Shown: positions 1-10,909 of the stretch, in pieces
Position numbering within the stretch: the first letter of the stretch is position 1
Layout: each line of letters opens with the position of its first letter
Assembly (NCBI GenBank): GCA_051294375.1
Contig: CM119267.1
Location: 19,540,307 to 19,604,306, forward strand
Direction: 5' to 3'
From: Paraspadella gotoi
Lineage: Eukaryota > Chaetognatha
Length of the DNA: 64,000 nucleotides
The notes under the pieces: generated by a model
Told to the model about the DNA's origin: nothing
What the model saw: only the letters and a program-made list of their open reading frames with translations
The model's database searches: none
Made by a program: the position numbers and the translations under genes

Positions 1-330
1 AAAGTTATAAAAAAGTGTTCAATTTTGCCCGCCTTATTGGACAAGATGAGAGAACTTCTAGTTTTCAACCTGTTCCGGCCTATTGTCCAATGTCCATTGA
101 ACCTTGGCCTAAAGATTGTGAAATCGAAAAGTATAATTCAAGATTGGTAAAATTAATTTTACAACGACATGGAAAGCCGTTACAAATTCCTTCGTGTTTA
201 TTCGACAATAAGTACGAAGCAGTTTAACCCACGAAAAAAAAAGTTGTTTGAAAATTACTGAATCTCCTTTGGGAAAATTCGGGTGGTAAAAAATACAAAA
301 TTTCGTATTTATAAACAATTTACCAAAAAA
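1..330. repeat. Rearranged third copy of an arm segment at the left edge
   Basis: Bases 1-45 match 1,464-1,507 in direct orientation (both contain TTCAATTTTG followed by the CCCGCC and TTGGACAAG blocks). Bases 46-330 match 700-965 in inverted orientation and 17,440-17,700 directly. The window therefore opens inside a chimeric fragment of the large inverted duplication. Differences between copies are mostly single-base indels. No convincing coding sequence is seen; the short open frame here is not conserved between copies. Confidence 0.6.
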
Positions 331-1559
331 ATTCCCCACAAAAAAAAACAACCCCAAAAAAAACAGTAAAAACATCCTGACGCGGCGCAAAAAAAAAAAA
401 AAAGAGAGAGAGAAAAAAATGATAAGGACGAAATAGGGACAGAAGAACGACGGGGATAAAAATCGCCTCCGCGAGAAACGTTTCAAGGACCCAGTTCGGG
501 CGATTGACATGGGGTGGGGGCGGGAGGGTCAAGAACGTGACGATGTGGAAAGGGTGGGGGGGGGCGGAAAGTGGAGGCGAGGCAGGACCGTACGGGTGGA
601 CGGCGAGGTGGCGAAATTTTGGGTTGGAGAGTGGGCCATCGATCGGGGATGGTTGCCCGTTTTCGAATGCTGGGCGAAGAGGGGGAATTTTTTTTTTTGG
701 TAAATGTTATAAATACGAAATTTTTGTATTTTTATACCACTCGAATTTTTCCAAAGGAGATTCAAGTAATTTCAAAAACAACTTTTTTTTTTCGTGGTTA
801 AACTGCTTCGTACTTATTGGTCGAATAAACACGAGGAATTTGTAACGGCTTTCCTGTCGTGTAAATTATTACCAATCTTGAATTATACTTTTCGATTTCA
901 TCAATCTTTGCATTCAATGACATTGGACATAATAGGCCGGAACAGTTTGAATAACTAGAAGTTCCTCTCAAATAATAATGATAAAGAACGTTAGAGTATA
1001 TGAAATAATAATTAATATTATTTATAAAGCGCACGGAAGCATTTAAAAGATTATTTATTAATATAAATTATTTTTTGAATTTTTCATTTTTTTAATGGAT
1101 TCATAGAGCTTTAAAAGTTAATAGTTATTAATGATTTTTAAATTTTGTAGCAATAAAATTTTTGTAAATATAAAAACTTCATAAAATCATCAATGATATG
1201 ATTATGATGATGATTTTTAAGTTTTTTCTTTTTAATCAATTTCTGTCAAAATTTAAAAAATTGAGTACTAACTTTCATTTAACTTTTCAGCTTATGAATC
1301 CGTTCTTAGAAAACTAATTTTTAAAAAAATAATTTTTGTTCATTGTTATATATTAATAAATATTTAAAAAGTCAGTGCAACAACCCCAATGAACTAATTC
1401 AAAAAGTTGCATTGAAATCGATTGAGTAAAGAGAGAAAAAAGGATTTTTTTGGAGAGAATTAAAAGTTATAAAAAAGGTTCAATTTTGGCCCGCCTATTG
1501 GACAAGGTCTTCTTCAACGATCATTTTATCTATTGAACCGGGAATTCTATGAACGCCTT

Positions 1560-1675
1560 CGTTCACGAACTCATATTGAGACTCACGAACTCCTGGGAGT
1601 AATTCACGAACTTAGGACTGAGTTTCACAAATTGGGGAGTGAGATCACAAACCCAGACGTGAGTTTCAGGGAAGG
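1560..1675 (+). repeat. Short degenerate minisatellite, about 22-24 bp unit
   Basis: About five degenerate units sharing the core TTCACGAACT followed by a GGGAGTGAG-like half lie in a row. The mirrored array is at about 16,735-16,830 in the other arm. A frame is open across it (1,533-1,898), but it runs into a GTC microsatellite and is not conserved between the arms, so I treat the tract as non-coding. Confidence 0.5.
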
Positions 1676-2679
1676 GTCCGACGCTTTTAATGACTCCGAC
1701 CAACAAGACTTTTTTTCCTCCGAAGGGAAAGAAGTAATCTGGGGTCACAACCGAGAATCTGCGTTCCTTCTCGTAGGTTGTGTTGGGGAAACTCAACTCG
1801 GTATGTTTGTTGACGTCTTCGTGTCGTCGTCGTCGTCGTCGTCGTGTCGTTGTTTTTTCATAGCGAATGTCATGTGTGTGTGGTTCGAGCGAAACTAAAA
1901 ATCGAACCACGAATGAATAAAAATAATTCCGTTCTTTTAATTATTCCTCACTGGAAACCACACGCGTTTACTCAGATATAGTTAAATAAAAACACACTCT
2001 TGGATGAAATAAATATAACAATACAAAAAAAAAAACCCATATAAATTATTAATACGATAGCTACTTTCTTTATCTTTGTTTTTTGTACCATTTCTAAATT
2101 GAAAAAAGAAAGACGGTGACCGTAAAGATGACATGAATGAGTATTTATTGTAGCGACTTTTTAAACCCCGTTACGTACAACCAAAAAAGCCAACTTGTTC
2201 GAAACGGAAAGGGATTTAAAAACTGTCTCGATCTAAAGAAACCTGTCGAGCGAAAAAAGCGGCCACAAAACCCGCGCCAGCTACGAAGGGCGTCCGAGCG
2301 CGAATTGGAAAGGGGTCGCGCGATCAACGATCTTTGCGCTCATTCATTCTGAGTTTTCGAGTGTGGGGGGGAAATCTATTCATTATGCGGTTTATCATAC
2401 CAGTAATTGATCATTTTGATTTAGATTTAATCATTTGGCTTGATTATTTTTTGGTTTTCGTTGTGTACTAAGGATTTGGATATATACTTGTGTAATTTTG
2501 AACTGTTTGTTATTTTAGTTTGTACTTTGAGCTGTTAGTTGTTTATTTCAGTTTCAGCTTGCATCGCTTGATTCATTGTTTGTCCGGCGGTCGCTTCATT
2601 TGTCTTCTTCTTTGGGATGGTCACGGTATAGGGCGTGTATAAAACCTTTACCGCGCAATTTTTTTGATCCATGATCAGA

Positions 2680-2835
2680 AAGGTAGGTAAGAAAAAGGAG
2701 TTCTAAGAAAGGTAAGGTCTAAGTAGGAAAGGAGAAAGTTTTAAGCGCTTAAGGTTAGTAATGGCCTAAGGGGCAAGGCTAAGCTTAAGGCTAAGGCTTA
2801 AGGCTTAAGGCTTAAAGGCTTAAGCGGTAAAACGG
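2680..2835 (+). repeat. TTAAGGC-rich tandem tract
   Basis: Repeated GGCTTAA/AAGGCTTAAGG motifs run from about 2,740 to 2,830, preceded by looser GGTAAG-rich sequence. The mirrored tract is at about 15,570-15,720. The heptamer superficially resembles a telomere repeat, but the array is short, irregular and internal, so it is better described as a local satellite. Confidence 0.6.
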
Positions 2836-2959
2836 ATTTAGATAAAAGAAAAACTCGTCTGTGGAAAATATCAATAGTGGTCGGCGTATCATTCGAGGAA
2901 AATCGATGTTTTAAAGTAAGTCCATATCATAAACGATCCCTAAAAGGAACGATTGCGTG

Positions 2960-4023
2960 TTAGTAAAACCAGATATTCTTAGCTAATAAAGCATAAGAAG
3001 AAGTATTCATATAATAGAAAACAAATAGACTTCCCTGACAAAAGAAAAGAAAAAAAAACATGGACTCCTGTCCAATTTCGACCTCGAATATACATGTCTC
3101 GGCGACCGGGTATAGTGAGGAAACCTGGGATTGTCGACAGGTGCTCGTTGTCCTGTCGGTTAACGCCGATCTTAAAAGGTTTGGATCTATTATCTCGGCT
3201 TCTGGCAAATCGCCAGGTATTATTAGACATTTCATGAGGATATCCTGAGCATCCGACGTCTGATTTTGTACCGTCATGATTTTGTCCGTACTTCGGTGTT
3301 TTCGTCGATCGATCTTCGGTGACTCGTCGCTTGTCTGAAAGTTTTATCGCCTTATTCGTTGCGTCTTATAGCGTGTCGCCTACTGTTATAGTCTAGCAGT
3401 ACTCGGATCGAATTGCTCATTGCCGTTAAGTATTTTTACGGTCATTGTTTCAGTTTCGATGCGTTCTTGCGCATCCTTGAGCTCGTCTTTTGTATCCGTC
3501 GATTTTTTTTCCGGCCAGGTCGTTTAGTAGCGTCATTGGTCTTCCTCCGTACGAACTAGCTGTCAGAATCATGTTTTCTTTCATGGCATTTTCGCGTCTC
3601 TTATTCCCGACTTTATACTAATGCGGACATCAAATTTGTCATCGGGGTTCTGTGGTGATTTAATCGTCTTGGCATCATGAGTCAGAAACTCGCTCTTTTT
3701 ATAACTTTTTTTATCGCTCTTTTCGCTCTTTAGTCTCCTCCTTAACTAGCGCAGAGTCAATTTTGTCATCTTCTTGGATTCTTTGTCCGCCGTCTTTTTC
3801 GGGACATATTTTAATTAGAACTCATCGGAAGTATCGCCGGTGAACTCTTTGTCATCAAAACTGTTTTTTTTATCGATCTTTGCGTACCGTCTTGCTTCCT
3901 CCTTTAGACTAAAGCGCAGACGTTCAATTTTGTCGTCTTCGTTGTCGGGGCGGTCGTTTTTCTTCTCCTTCGTCCGTCGGTCATCGTTCGCAGAAGCGAA
4001 TAAAAGGCAGAATAATTCGGGGT
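2960..4023 (-). pseudogene. Frame-broken coding-like block, unknown protein
   Basis: Reading the minus strand from a good splice acceptor (TCTTCATTAG, cut at 4,023), coding-like peptide runs appear in sequence but in shifting frames: a charged stretch (EDDKIERLRFSLKEEARRY), then NPDDKFDVRISIK, then MILTASSYGGRPMTLLNDLA, then TKDELKDAQERIETETMTV and NGNEQFDPSTARL. A further open frame runs from 3,277 to a stop at 2,960. Most frame changes fall at A-runs, which suggests indel errors in consensus rather than true decay. A second acceptor-like site (T-rich tract plus GTCAG) near 3,037 precedes a short tail ending KNIWFY and a stop; that tail is nearly the same in the other arm. I do not recognise the family. 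It may be a real multi-exon gene, a pseudogene, or a transposon ORF. Confidence 0.4.
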
Positions 4024-5269
4024 CTAATGAAGACCTCCGACAAGAATACGAGAAAAGGGCACGGTACCGCGCGGCGGTGAGGAGATGAAAAAAATAAGGC
4101 GGAAGGTTGGGAAGAGGAGAAAGAGGGAAAATGGGAGGAAGAAGAAAGAAAAAGGAGGAAGGAAATGAGAAAGGAAGAATAAAAGAAACAGAAAAGGAAC
4201 AGAGCAATGGGGTAACCGGAGGAAAGATAAAGTGATAAAAAGAAAAGGAAAAGCGGACAAAGGAAACAGCGAAATAACAGAAAACCGAAAAGAACAGCCA
4301 AAGGAAAGACGAACTGGAAAATAAGAAAATGGACAAAAAAAACGACAGGAAGCAAGAACAAAAAGAAAATAGAATAAAGATCAAGAGTAAAAAAAAACCA
4401 AGAACATGGGGCAAAAATAGGAGGAAAAAACTAAGTGACGAACGAATCAGTTAAAATGGGTTAGAAAATAAGCAGAGATAGGACAGCGAAAGAGTCAAAA
4501 AAAAGAAAAAAAAAAAAGAAAGGAAAGTGAGAAGAGGAAACGGCCTCCCTATATGTCGTCATTATATGTTGTTCCTGAAACGAGCGGCGCATATTAAAAA
4601 AAAAAAAGAACAAAGGCAGTTATAATCGAGGCGTAAAAAAGAGAAATTTTTTCTCGAAAAAAAAAAGTAAAATAAATCACAATTTTCTCTTGGCGTGTGA
4701 TTTCTATCGTGCTTTTTTTGTTGTGAACGATGATAGACGATTTTTCCGATATACTTATTTTTTTTTTTAAATTTTCGAAGAAAGATGGGAAGGCATTGAC
4801 GAGGGGAATATATATTGGATCAGTGGGTTTCGATGGAGGGGAAAAGATAGAGAATTGAAGAGAAAAGAAAAATTAAAGGACTACAATGAAAAATGAAGAC
4901 CAAAAATAATAAAAATTTCTTGTTAAATTACTTAAATATAAAATACATCATTGGGAGAAATCAAAATTTAAATATTAAGAATTTGGCGAATCAGCGGCTA
5001 GCGTCGCCACAATATTAGAATCTTAGAGAGGGAATATATAAAAAAAGTATTTACTACCGTTAGTTTGCATCCTGTCTTCTTTTTTGTTTCACATCTTCTC
5101 TCAATGTCAAAATACTAAATCCCTTTTCACGCGCAGCTTCTTTGTGTTAAGATCGTTGATTCAGCCATTTTCTTTCAATACTGTCCTTTGGCAATGATGT
5201 TTTTCATCTTTTTTTCCATTTTTTTCCCAGCTTACTTTCGTGTTTTGTTCGTTTTCTTTTTTTTCTCTT

Positions 5270-5560
5270 CGTCTCCATGCGGTCGATGCACACTTTCTTT
5301 CGCAGCGACAACAGATTCGCGGAAAGCAAGATTCCGGTGTCAGGCACGATTCCGCCCGGAACCGATCCGACGCTGCCCAGTCACCGCCGCCGCGCACTAC
5401 CGCGGTCGCCGCCAGTCCACACGCGCCTCCTGCCGCCGCTCGGCGCTGCCCACCGTCCCAGCCGCACGCACCGGACCGCACGCCGCCGCGCCGCCTCCGC
5501 AACTCACCCTCACGAACAGACAACATGCCGTACCGGATAAGGTAAATTCGCCATGTACAT
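5270..5560. promoter_or_regulatory. GC-rich, CpG-dense island in left arm, possible first exon
   Basis: A 290-bp patch of GC-rich sequence with many CG dinucleotides sits in AT-rich surroundings. On the plus strand it ends in CCGTACCG followed by a donor-like site; the cleaner-looking mirrored copy (12,840-13,110, minus strand) reads CCGTACCG then GTAAGTTAA, a strong splice donor. A CpG-rich promoter with a 5-prime exon is one reading. Open frames exist in several phases, so GC bias alone explains them. Confidence 0.3.
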
Positions 5561-6559
5561 AGACTCTTAACACACCTCAAACTTCTCGTCCCGCCATGTC
5601 GTCTGTCTCGTCGGATCCGTCTCGTCGTCGTCCGTGTTCGTCGCGTCACGCTGTTTAATATGATGCTGAATTACCCGTTATGCGTCGCCCTTCCGTAGGG
5701 GGACGCAACCTGATCGAAGTCGAGCGAAAATTAAAAAAAAAATTTAGCGGAAATTAAACTTTTTTTCTGTCCAGTGAAATTAAAATGACGAAATAAAAAG
5801 ACGAGGAGAGAAAGAAAAAATATAAGAAGGAAATCGTTTTCAAAAAGAAGAATATGTTAATATTTTGTGAGATTATTCGTCAAATTTGTATGGGTCATCA
5901 TCTGTATCGATAGGATGGAAGCGATAGGGACCAGCGCGATAGCAGTCAAACTTTAATTGATTCATCATATAATATTTCTATATATTTAGTATTTATCATT
6001 TGATTAGAAGAAAGATGAACTCGCTTAAAAATAAAAAGATAAAGCAATATTGTACTCCTTTACAGATAAAGCGTTTTAAACGAATACTTCATTTGTTTTT
6101 CGAATCAAACTTAAGGTGTGCAGCCTCAGTGATTTCGTCTTTTCACATTCGTCGCTTGAAAAGGACCGACTCCATTTTTGACGAAGGCAAATCCTTTTTT
6201 TGACGGAGGAAATCATTTGGCCGAATCCAGTTGTCGTGAGATCGTGCTGCCCCATCTTTGCCTTCCCCGACCATTTTTTTTTTTGAGCCGGGGTCTTCAG
6301 CGCCGCGGAATTTGACACGATGGACAAAAATGACAAAGTGGACAAAGTGACACCGTGTACACGTGGACAACATTCTTCAAGTCGTATCCTTCTTTCCCTC
6401 CCTTTTTCCTCTCTCTCCACTCTCTCTCTTCGCTCTGGAACGAAAAAATTATTTTGGGCGAAGCGTTCTGGGATTATTTTTTTCTCTTTGTTAGTTCTGG
6501 TTAAATATGCAACCAAAATATCTGCATGTGACACGTGCAAAGTTCACTTTGGTCGTTTA

Positions 6560-6925
6560 GTTATCCTCTAAAAGTTCGTTTTTGGATAGTATTTTTTCCT
6601 TCTTCTTTACTTTCTTCTTTTCATTTCCTTTCTCTGCTGCCTTCCTCTCTCTCTTCTCTCCTCATCTCTCTCTGCTCTCTCTCTCTCTCCTCTCCTCTAA
6701 CTCTCCTCTCTCTCTCTCTACTCTCTCTCTCTCTCTTCCCCGTATTTCATCCTCTCTTCTCTCCCTGTCTCTTCTCTCTCTCTCTCTTCTATTCTCTCTC
6801 TCACTCCCCGTTATTCTCCCTTTCATTTCTCTCCCGTTAACCCCCTTCTTTTCCTCGTCAACCTCTTTTCCCTCCCTCCCTCCCATTACTCTTCCCCCCA
6901 CCGCTCCCTCCACTCCACCGCAAAG
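6560..6925 (+). repeat. CT-rich pyrimidine tract (left arm)
   Basis: Dense TCTC microsatellite with CTCC and CTTT interruptions. The mirrored purine tract is at about 11,470-11,790. Open frames across it on both strands encode only Ser/Leu or Arg/Glu low-complexity peptides and are not genes. Confidence 0.8.
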
Positions 6926-7404
6926 AAAAATTTCTTTTTCTTTTCCCATATTTTTGAAACCTTGGCCATATTGGTTCCCAAACCGGATTCGCCCCAACAG
7001 CGTTTTCCGCTTCGACGCTCCTACCTCCCAATCTTGGAATAAAAAAAATAAGGAAAAAAATAAGGAAAAATAAGAAAAGAAAAAATAAATCCAAGAATAT
7101 AAAAACTTTTCGCGGAACCAATTTTTTTTTTGTTTTTGTGCCTTAAAAGAATTTGCGGAAATTGTCATTCTTGCGCGGTGGAGGTGAAAGCTTTAGAAAA
7201 AAAAAGTTTGAAATGAAGTTATATTTAAAAAAAAAAAAAAAAAAGAAAGTAAAACCGCGGGGCGAAACAGAAAACATTTTCATGTCGACATAAAAAAGTA
7301 GTGTACATCGAGAAAAGGAAGAGGCGTTGATCTTTAAAAATTTGTTACTTTAATTTCGTGTAATTGGGAACGTAAAACCTGATGGCGATGGGATCAAGAT
7401 CCTC

Positions 7405-7442
7405 CAGGAGAATGAGAGAGAGAGATGAGAGAGAGACGAGAG

Positions 7443-7484
<42 letters not shown>

Positions 7485-7520
7485 AGAGAGAGAGAGAGAG
7501 AGAAGAGAGAAAGAAACGGT
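7405..7520 (+). repeat. GA microsatellite (left arm)
   Basis: Nearly pure (GA)n of about 100 bp. The mirrored CT tract is at about 10,855-10,970, with a different number and spacing of interruptions. Confidence 0.85.
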
Positions 7521-8828
7521 TGCCGTGACGACGAGATAAAGAAAGAGAAAAATAGAGGTGAGACTGGATCGGAAAATAAAAAAAAAGGTTGAAGGGTTGA
7601 GGAGGAGCATAGGAAGAGGAGGAGGAGAAGAAAGAGACTGACGGGAGGGAGAAGGATTAGGTCAGAGCCCTTATTCGACTAGTTCGACTACCTCAAACGG
7701 TACAAGAATCTGATTTCTGATTAATTATCATGTCTCCCATCTCTATTTAAATGACCTCTGTTTTATTTCGGCAATCTATTTTCTCCTCCTCTACTCTCCA
7801 CTTACTTCCTCCTTATTATGAATTCATTACGGAAAAAGACTACCAATTCATCTTCAGAACAAAAGATACGGAACAAATTTCATACGGTGAATTCAATGCA
7901 TGAATATTCATTACACTAAAATTAAACGGGTAAAGAAATATAAAGAAACAATCTTTTGGTAATGGTCACAAGTCATTAATTGGATTCGTGAGTTCTTTTG
8001 TCAGTTTTATTTTTCATTTGATTCATTCTCAATTCATTTATGAATCAGTTGATGAGATCGTTTAGAGACAAATTATTTAGTTGAATTTATAAATGAATTC
8101 TCCCATTGCAGTATTACATGGGAAACTATCACGATGGGATGAGACTGAAGTTTCCTTGCTCTTTAAGGTGAACATGTACTAAACCAAAACGGTTTAAAAG
8201 AATGAATTCACTTTTCAGATTCATCTTAAATTCATACTCGAGACCAGTTTGAAATTTTTAAAAAAAACAATAATCAATTTTTGTGAAATTGATTTAATCG
8301 CATTGATTTTATTTACGTTTTTTGCCAGTTTTTATATAAAGTATTTTAAATAACATGGATGAAGTATAATCGCACATATAGTTCTTTAAAAAAACAATGG
8401 ATTGAAAATTAGATGACGAAAATATAGTGATGCGAAAAAGAAGAAACAAAGGAAATTTGTTTTATGATCATAAAATGATCACTTTCTGTTATCTTCATTA
8501 TGAATCATTAATTAAGAAAATTTGTTTTTAATTGAATTCAAAACATTGAATTCACTTTCTGTTATTGTTTTTTATTTTATTTTTTCAAAAATTGCTTCTT
8601 TTGGGGTAACCACCTAATTAAAAAATATTATTACTTATAAGCAAATTTTTTTTTTAAATCTTAATTTTTTTGATAGAATGAAGGCACAAAAAGTAAACAG
8701 ATATAATTACAATGAAAATATAAAAAACGATAAAATCTCAAAAGATGATGATGATTTTATGGTTTTTCCTATTTTGTACACTTACGTAAAATAATATTAA
8801 AAAAAGAATTTTATACTTTGTGTAGGCA

Positions 8829-8853
8829 NNNNNNNNNNNNNNNNNNNNNNNNN
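8829..8853. other. 25-N assembly gap at the inner end of the left arm
   Basis: Exactly 25 N, a typical placeholder size. It separates the left arm (ending TGTAGGCA) from the spacer. The matching right arm starts TGCCTACA at 9,541, so the gap sits exactly at the arm boundary. Confidence 0.95.
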
Positions 8854-9540
8854 TTGTTTTTTTTTTTATTATTCGATCCAGACACTGTTTACTGTTTTTT
8901 TCGATCCGACATTTTTCTGCCAGGCTGCGTTTTCATTTCGGAGTCGTCGGGTTTTTTTTTTCTGTTGCTTGTTGTTGTTGTTGTTGTTGTTGTTGAAGAT
9001 CGAGATGCTTGACTTTCTTCTGGGACTACATTCGTTTCAGTTTGAGTCTACTGACTATCTGTTGTGGATGCTGAGGCCTTTGCCCTCTCCAACTGCAATA
9101 TACAGTTTGAATTTTTACTATGATTTCGGTTTGTTTATTTTTTTCTTACGTTTTCTTTTATTGAACTCCCTTTTTCGTCTGCTGCACTTTTTGGCCTCGA
9201 CAGTTTTATGTCTTACTTCCCAGTTTATCTCTTTTCTCTTTTGTTAAGAGCTTCTTTCGTCGTTATACGTTCCAATGTATTCCATTGTATTCAATTGTAT
9301 TTGTTGGAACACAATTCGCCCCTTTTGTTCATTTATTTTTATTCCAATGCCTTTTTTCACCTCCTTTGCTATTTTGCTTCTTTTTTTTTTAAACTACGAG
9401 TTATATTCCCAGAGTCTCCATCTGTGGGTCTCTCGCGGTTTTCTCTTACAGTCTTGAGTTGATTTCTTTCTCTCGCTGTCTTCGTTTGTCTGTTTGAGGT
9501 TTTTTTAGTCGCGCCGCGAGTACTCGCGGAGCAACTCTAT
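8854..9540 (+). repeat. Spacer of the inverted duplication; direct copy at 18,067-18,780
   Basis: The spacer shares a recognisable order of landmarks with 18,067-18,780: GACACTGTTTACT, CCAGGCTGCGTTTTCATTTC, a (TTG)n run, GATCGAGATGCTTGACTTTC, GGCCTCGACAGTTTTATGTC and CTCCATCTGTGGGTCTCTCG. Differences are mostly small indels. It ends in the 5-prime palindrome of the dispersed element (9,507-9,540) and breaks at GCAACTCTAT, where the right arm begins. Short open frames here are not conserved between the copies. Confidence 0.75.
9507..9540 (+). mobile_element. 5-prime terminal fragment of dispersed palindromic-end element
   Basis: Contains AGTCGCGCCGCGAGT directly followed by ACTCGCGGAGCAACT, two near-complementary halves that form a 30-bp palindrome, then TCTAT. 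The same start is seen at 18,743 and (slightly changed) at 19,623. Only the terminus is present; the rest is replaced by the right arm. Confidence 0.6.
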
Positions 9541-10873
9541 TGCCTACACAAAGTATAAAATTCTTTTTTTAATATTATTTTACGTAAGTGTACAAAATAG
9601 GAAAAACCATAAAATCATCATCATCTTTTGAGATTTTATCGTTTTTTATATTTTCATTGTAATTATATCTGTTTACTTTTTGTGCCTTCATTCTATCAAA
9701 AAAATTAAGATTTAAAAAAAAAATTTGCTTATAAGTAATAATATTTTTTAATTAGGTGGTTACCCCAAAAGAAGCAATTTTTGAAAAAATAAAATAAAAA
9801 ACAATAACAGAAAGTGAATTCAATGTTTTGAATTCAATTAAAAACAAATTTTCTTAATTAATGATTCATAATGAAGATAACAGAAAGTGATCATTTTATG
9901 ATCATAAAACAAATTTCCTTTGTTTCTTCTTTTTCGCATCACTATATTTTCGTCATCTAATTTTCAATCCATTGTTTTTTTAAAGAACTATATGTGCGAT
10001 TATACTTCATCCATGTTATTTAAAATACTTTATATAAAAACTGGCAAAAAACGTAAATAAAATCAATGCGATTAAATCAATTTCACAAAAATTGATTATT
10101 GTTTTTTTTAAAAATTTCAAACTGGTCTCGAGTATGAATTTAAGATGAATCTGAAAAGTGAATTCATTCTTTTAAACCGTTTTGGTTTAGTACATGTTCA
10201 CCTTAAAGAGCAAGGAAACTTCAGTCTCATCCCATCGTGATAGTTTCCCATGTAATACTGCAATGGGAGAATTCATTTATAAATTCAACTAAATAATTTG
10301 TCTCTAAACGATCTCATCAACTGATTCATAAATGAATTGAGAATGAATCAAATGAAAAATAAAACTGACAAAAGAACTCACGAATCCAATTAATGACTTG
10401 TGACCATTACCAAAAGATTGTTTCTTTATATTTCTTTACCCGTTTAATTTTAGTGTAATGAATATTCATGCATTGAATTCACCGTATGAAATTTGTTCCG
10501 TATCTTTTGTTCTGAAGATGAATTGGTAGTCTTTTTCCGTAATGAATTCATAATAAGGAGGAAGTAAGTGGAGAGTAGAGGAGGAGAAAATAGATTGCCG
10601 AAATAAAACAGAGGTCATTTAAATAGAGATGGGAGACATGATAATTAATCAGAAATCAGATTCTTGTACCGTTTGAGGTAGTCGAACTAGTCGAATAAGG
10701 GCTCTGACCTAATCCTTCTCTCTCTCAGCTCTCTATTTGTCATTCTCCTCCTCCTCTCCTATCCCTCTCCTCAAACTCCTACTTTTTTTTTATTTTTCGA
10801 CCAGTCTCACCTCTATTTTTCTCTTCTTCTATCGTCGTCGTCACGGCAACCGTTGCTCTCTCTCTTCTCATCT

Positions 10874-10909
<36 letters not shown>

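Larger units (their letters stand above)
330..8828 (+). repeat. Left arm of an 8.5-kb inverted duplication
   Basis: The reverse complement of this arm is found at 9,541-18,060. From 7,651 to 8,828 every part I compared was identical to 9,541-10,718, and the two intervals have the same length (1,178 bp). Outward of 7,651 the arms differ by many one-base insertions and deletions, and one block (about 3.0-3.8 kb) differs far more. The arm ends at a 25-N gap (8,829-8,853). It contains a broken coding block, a GC-rich island, GA/CT tracts and AT-rich unique DNA. It could be a true palindrome, or two haplotypes or raw reads misjoined head to head. Confidence 0.85.

Noticed and set aside
2740-2830. 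Interstitial telomere repeat
   Set aside because: Motif is TTAAGGC-like and irregular, not TTAGG, TTAGGC or TTAGGG; short and mirrored by the palindrome.
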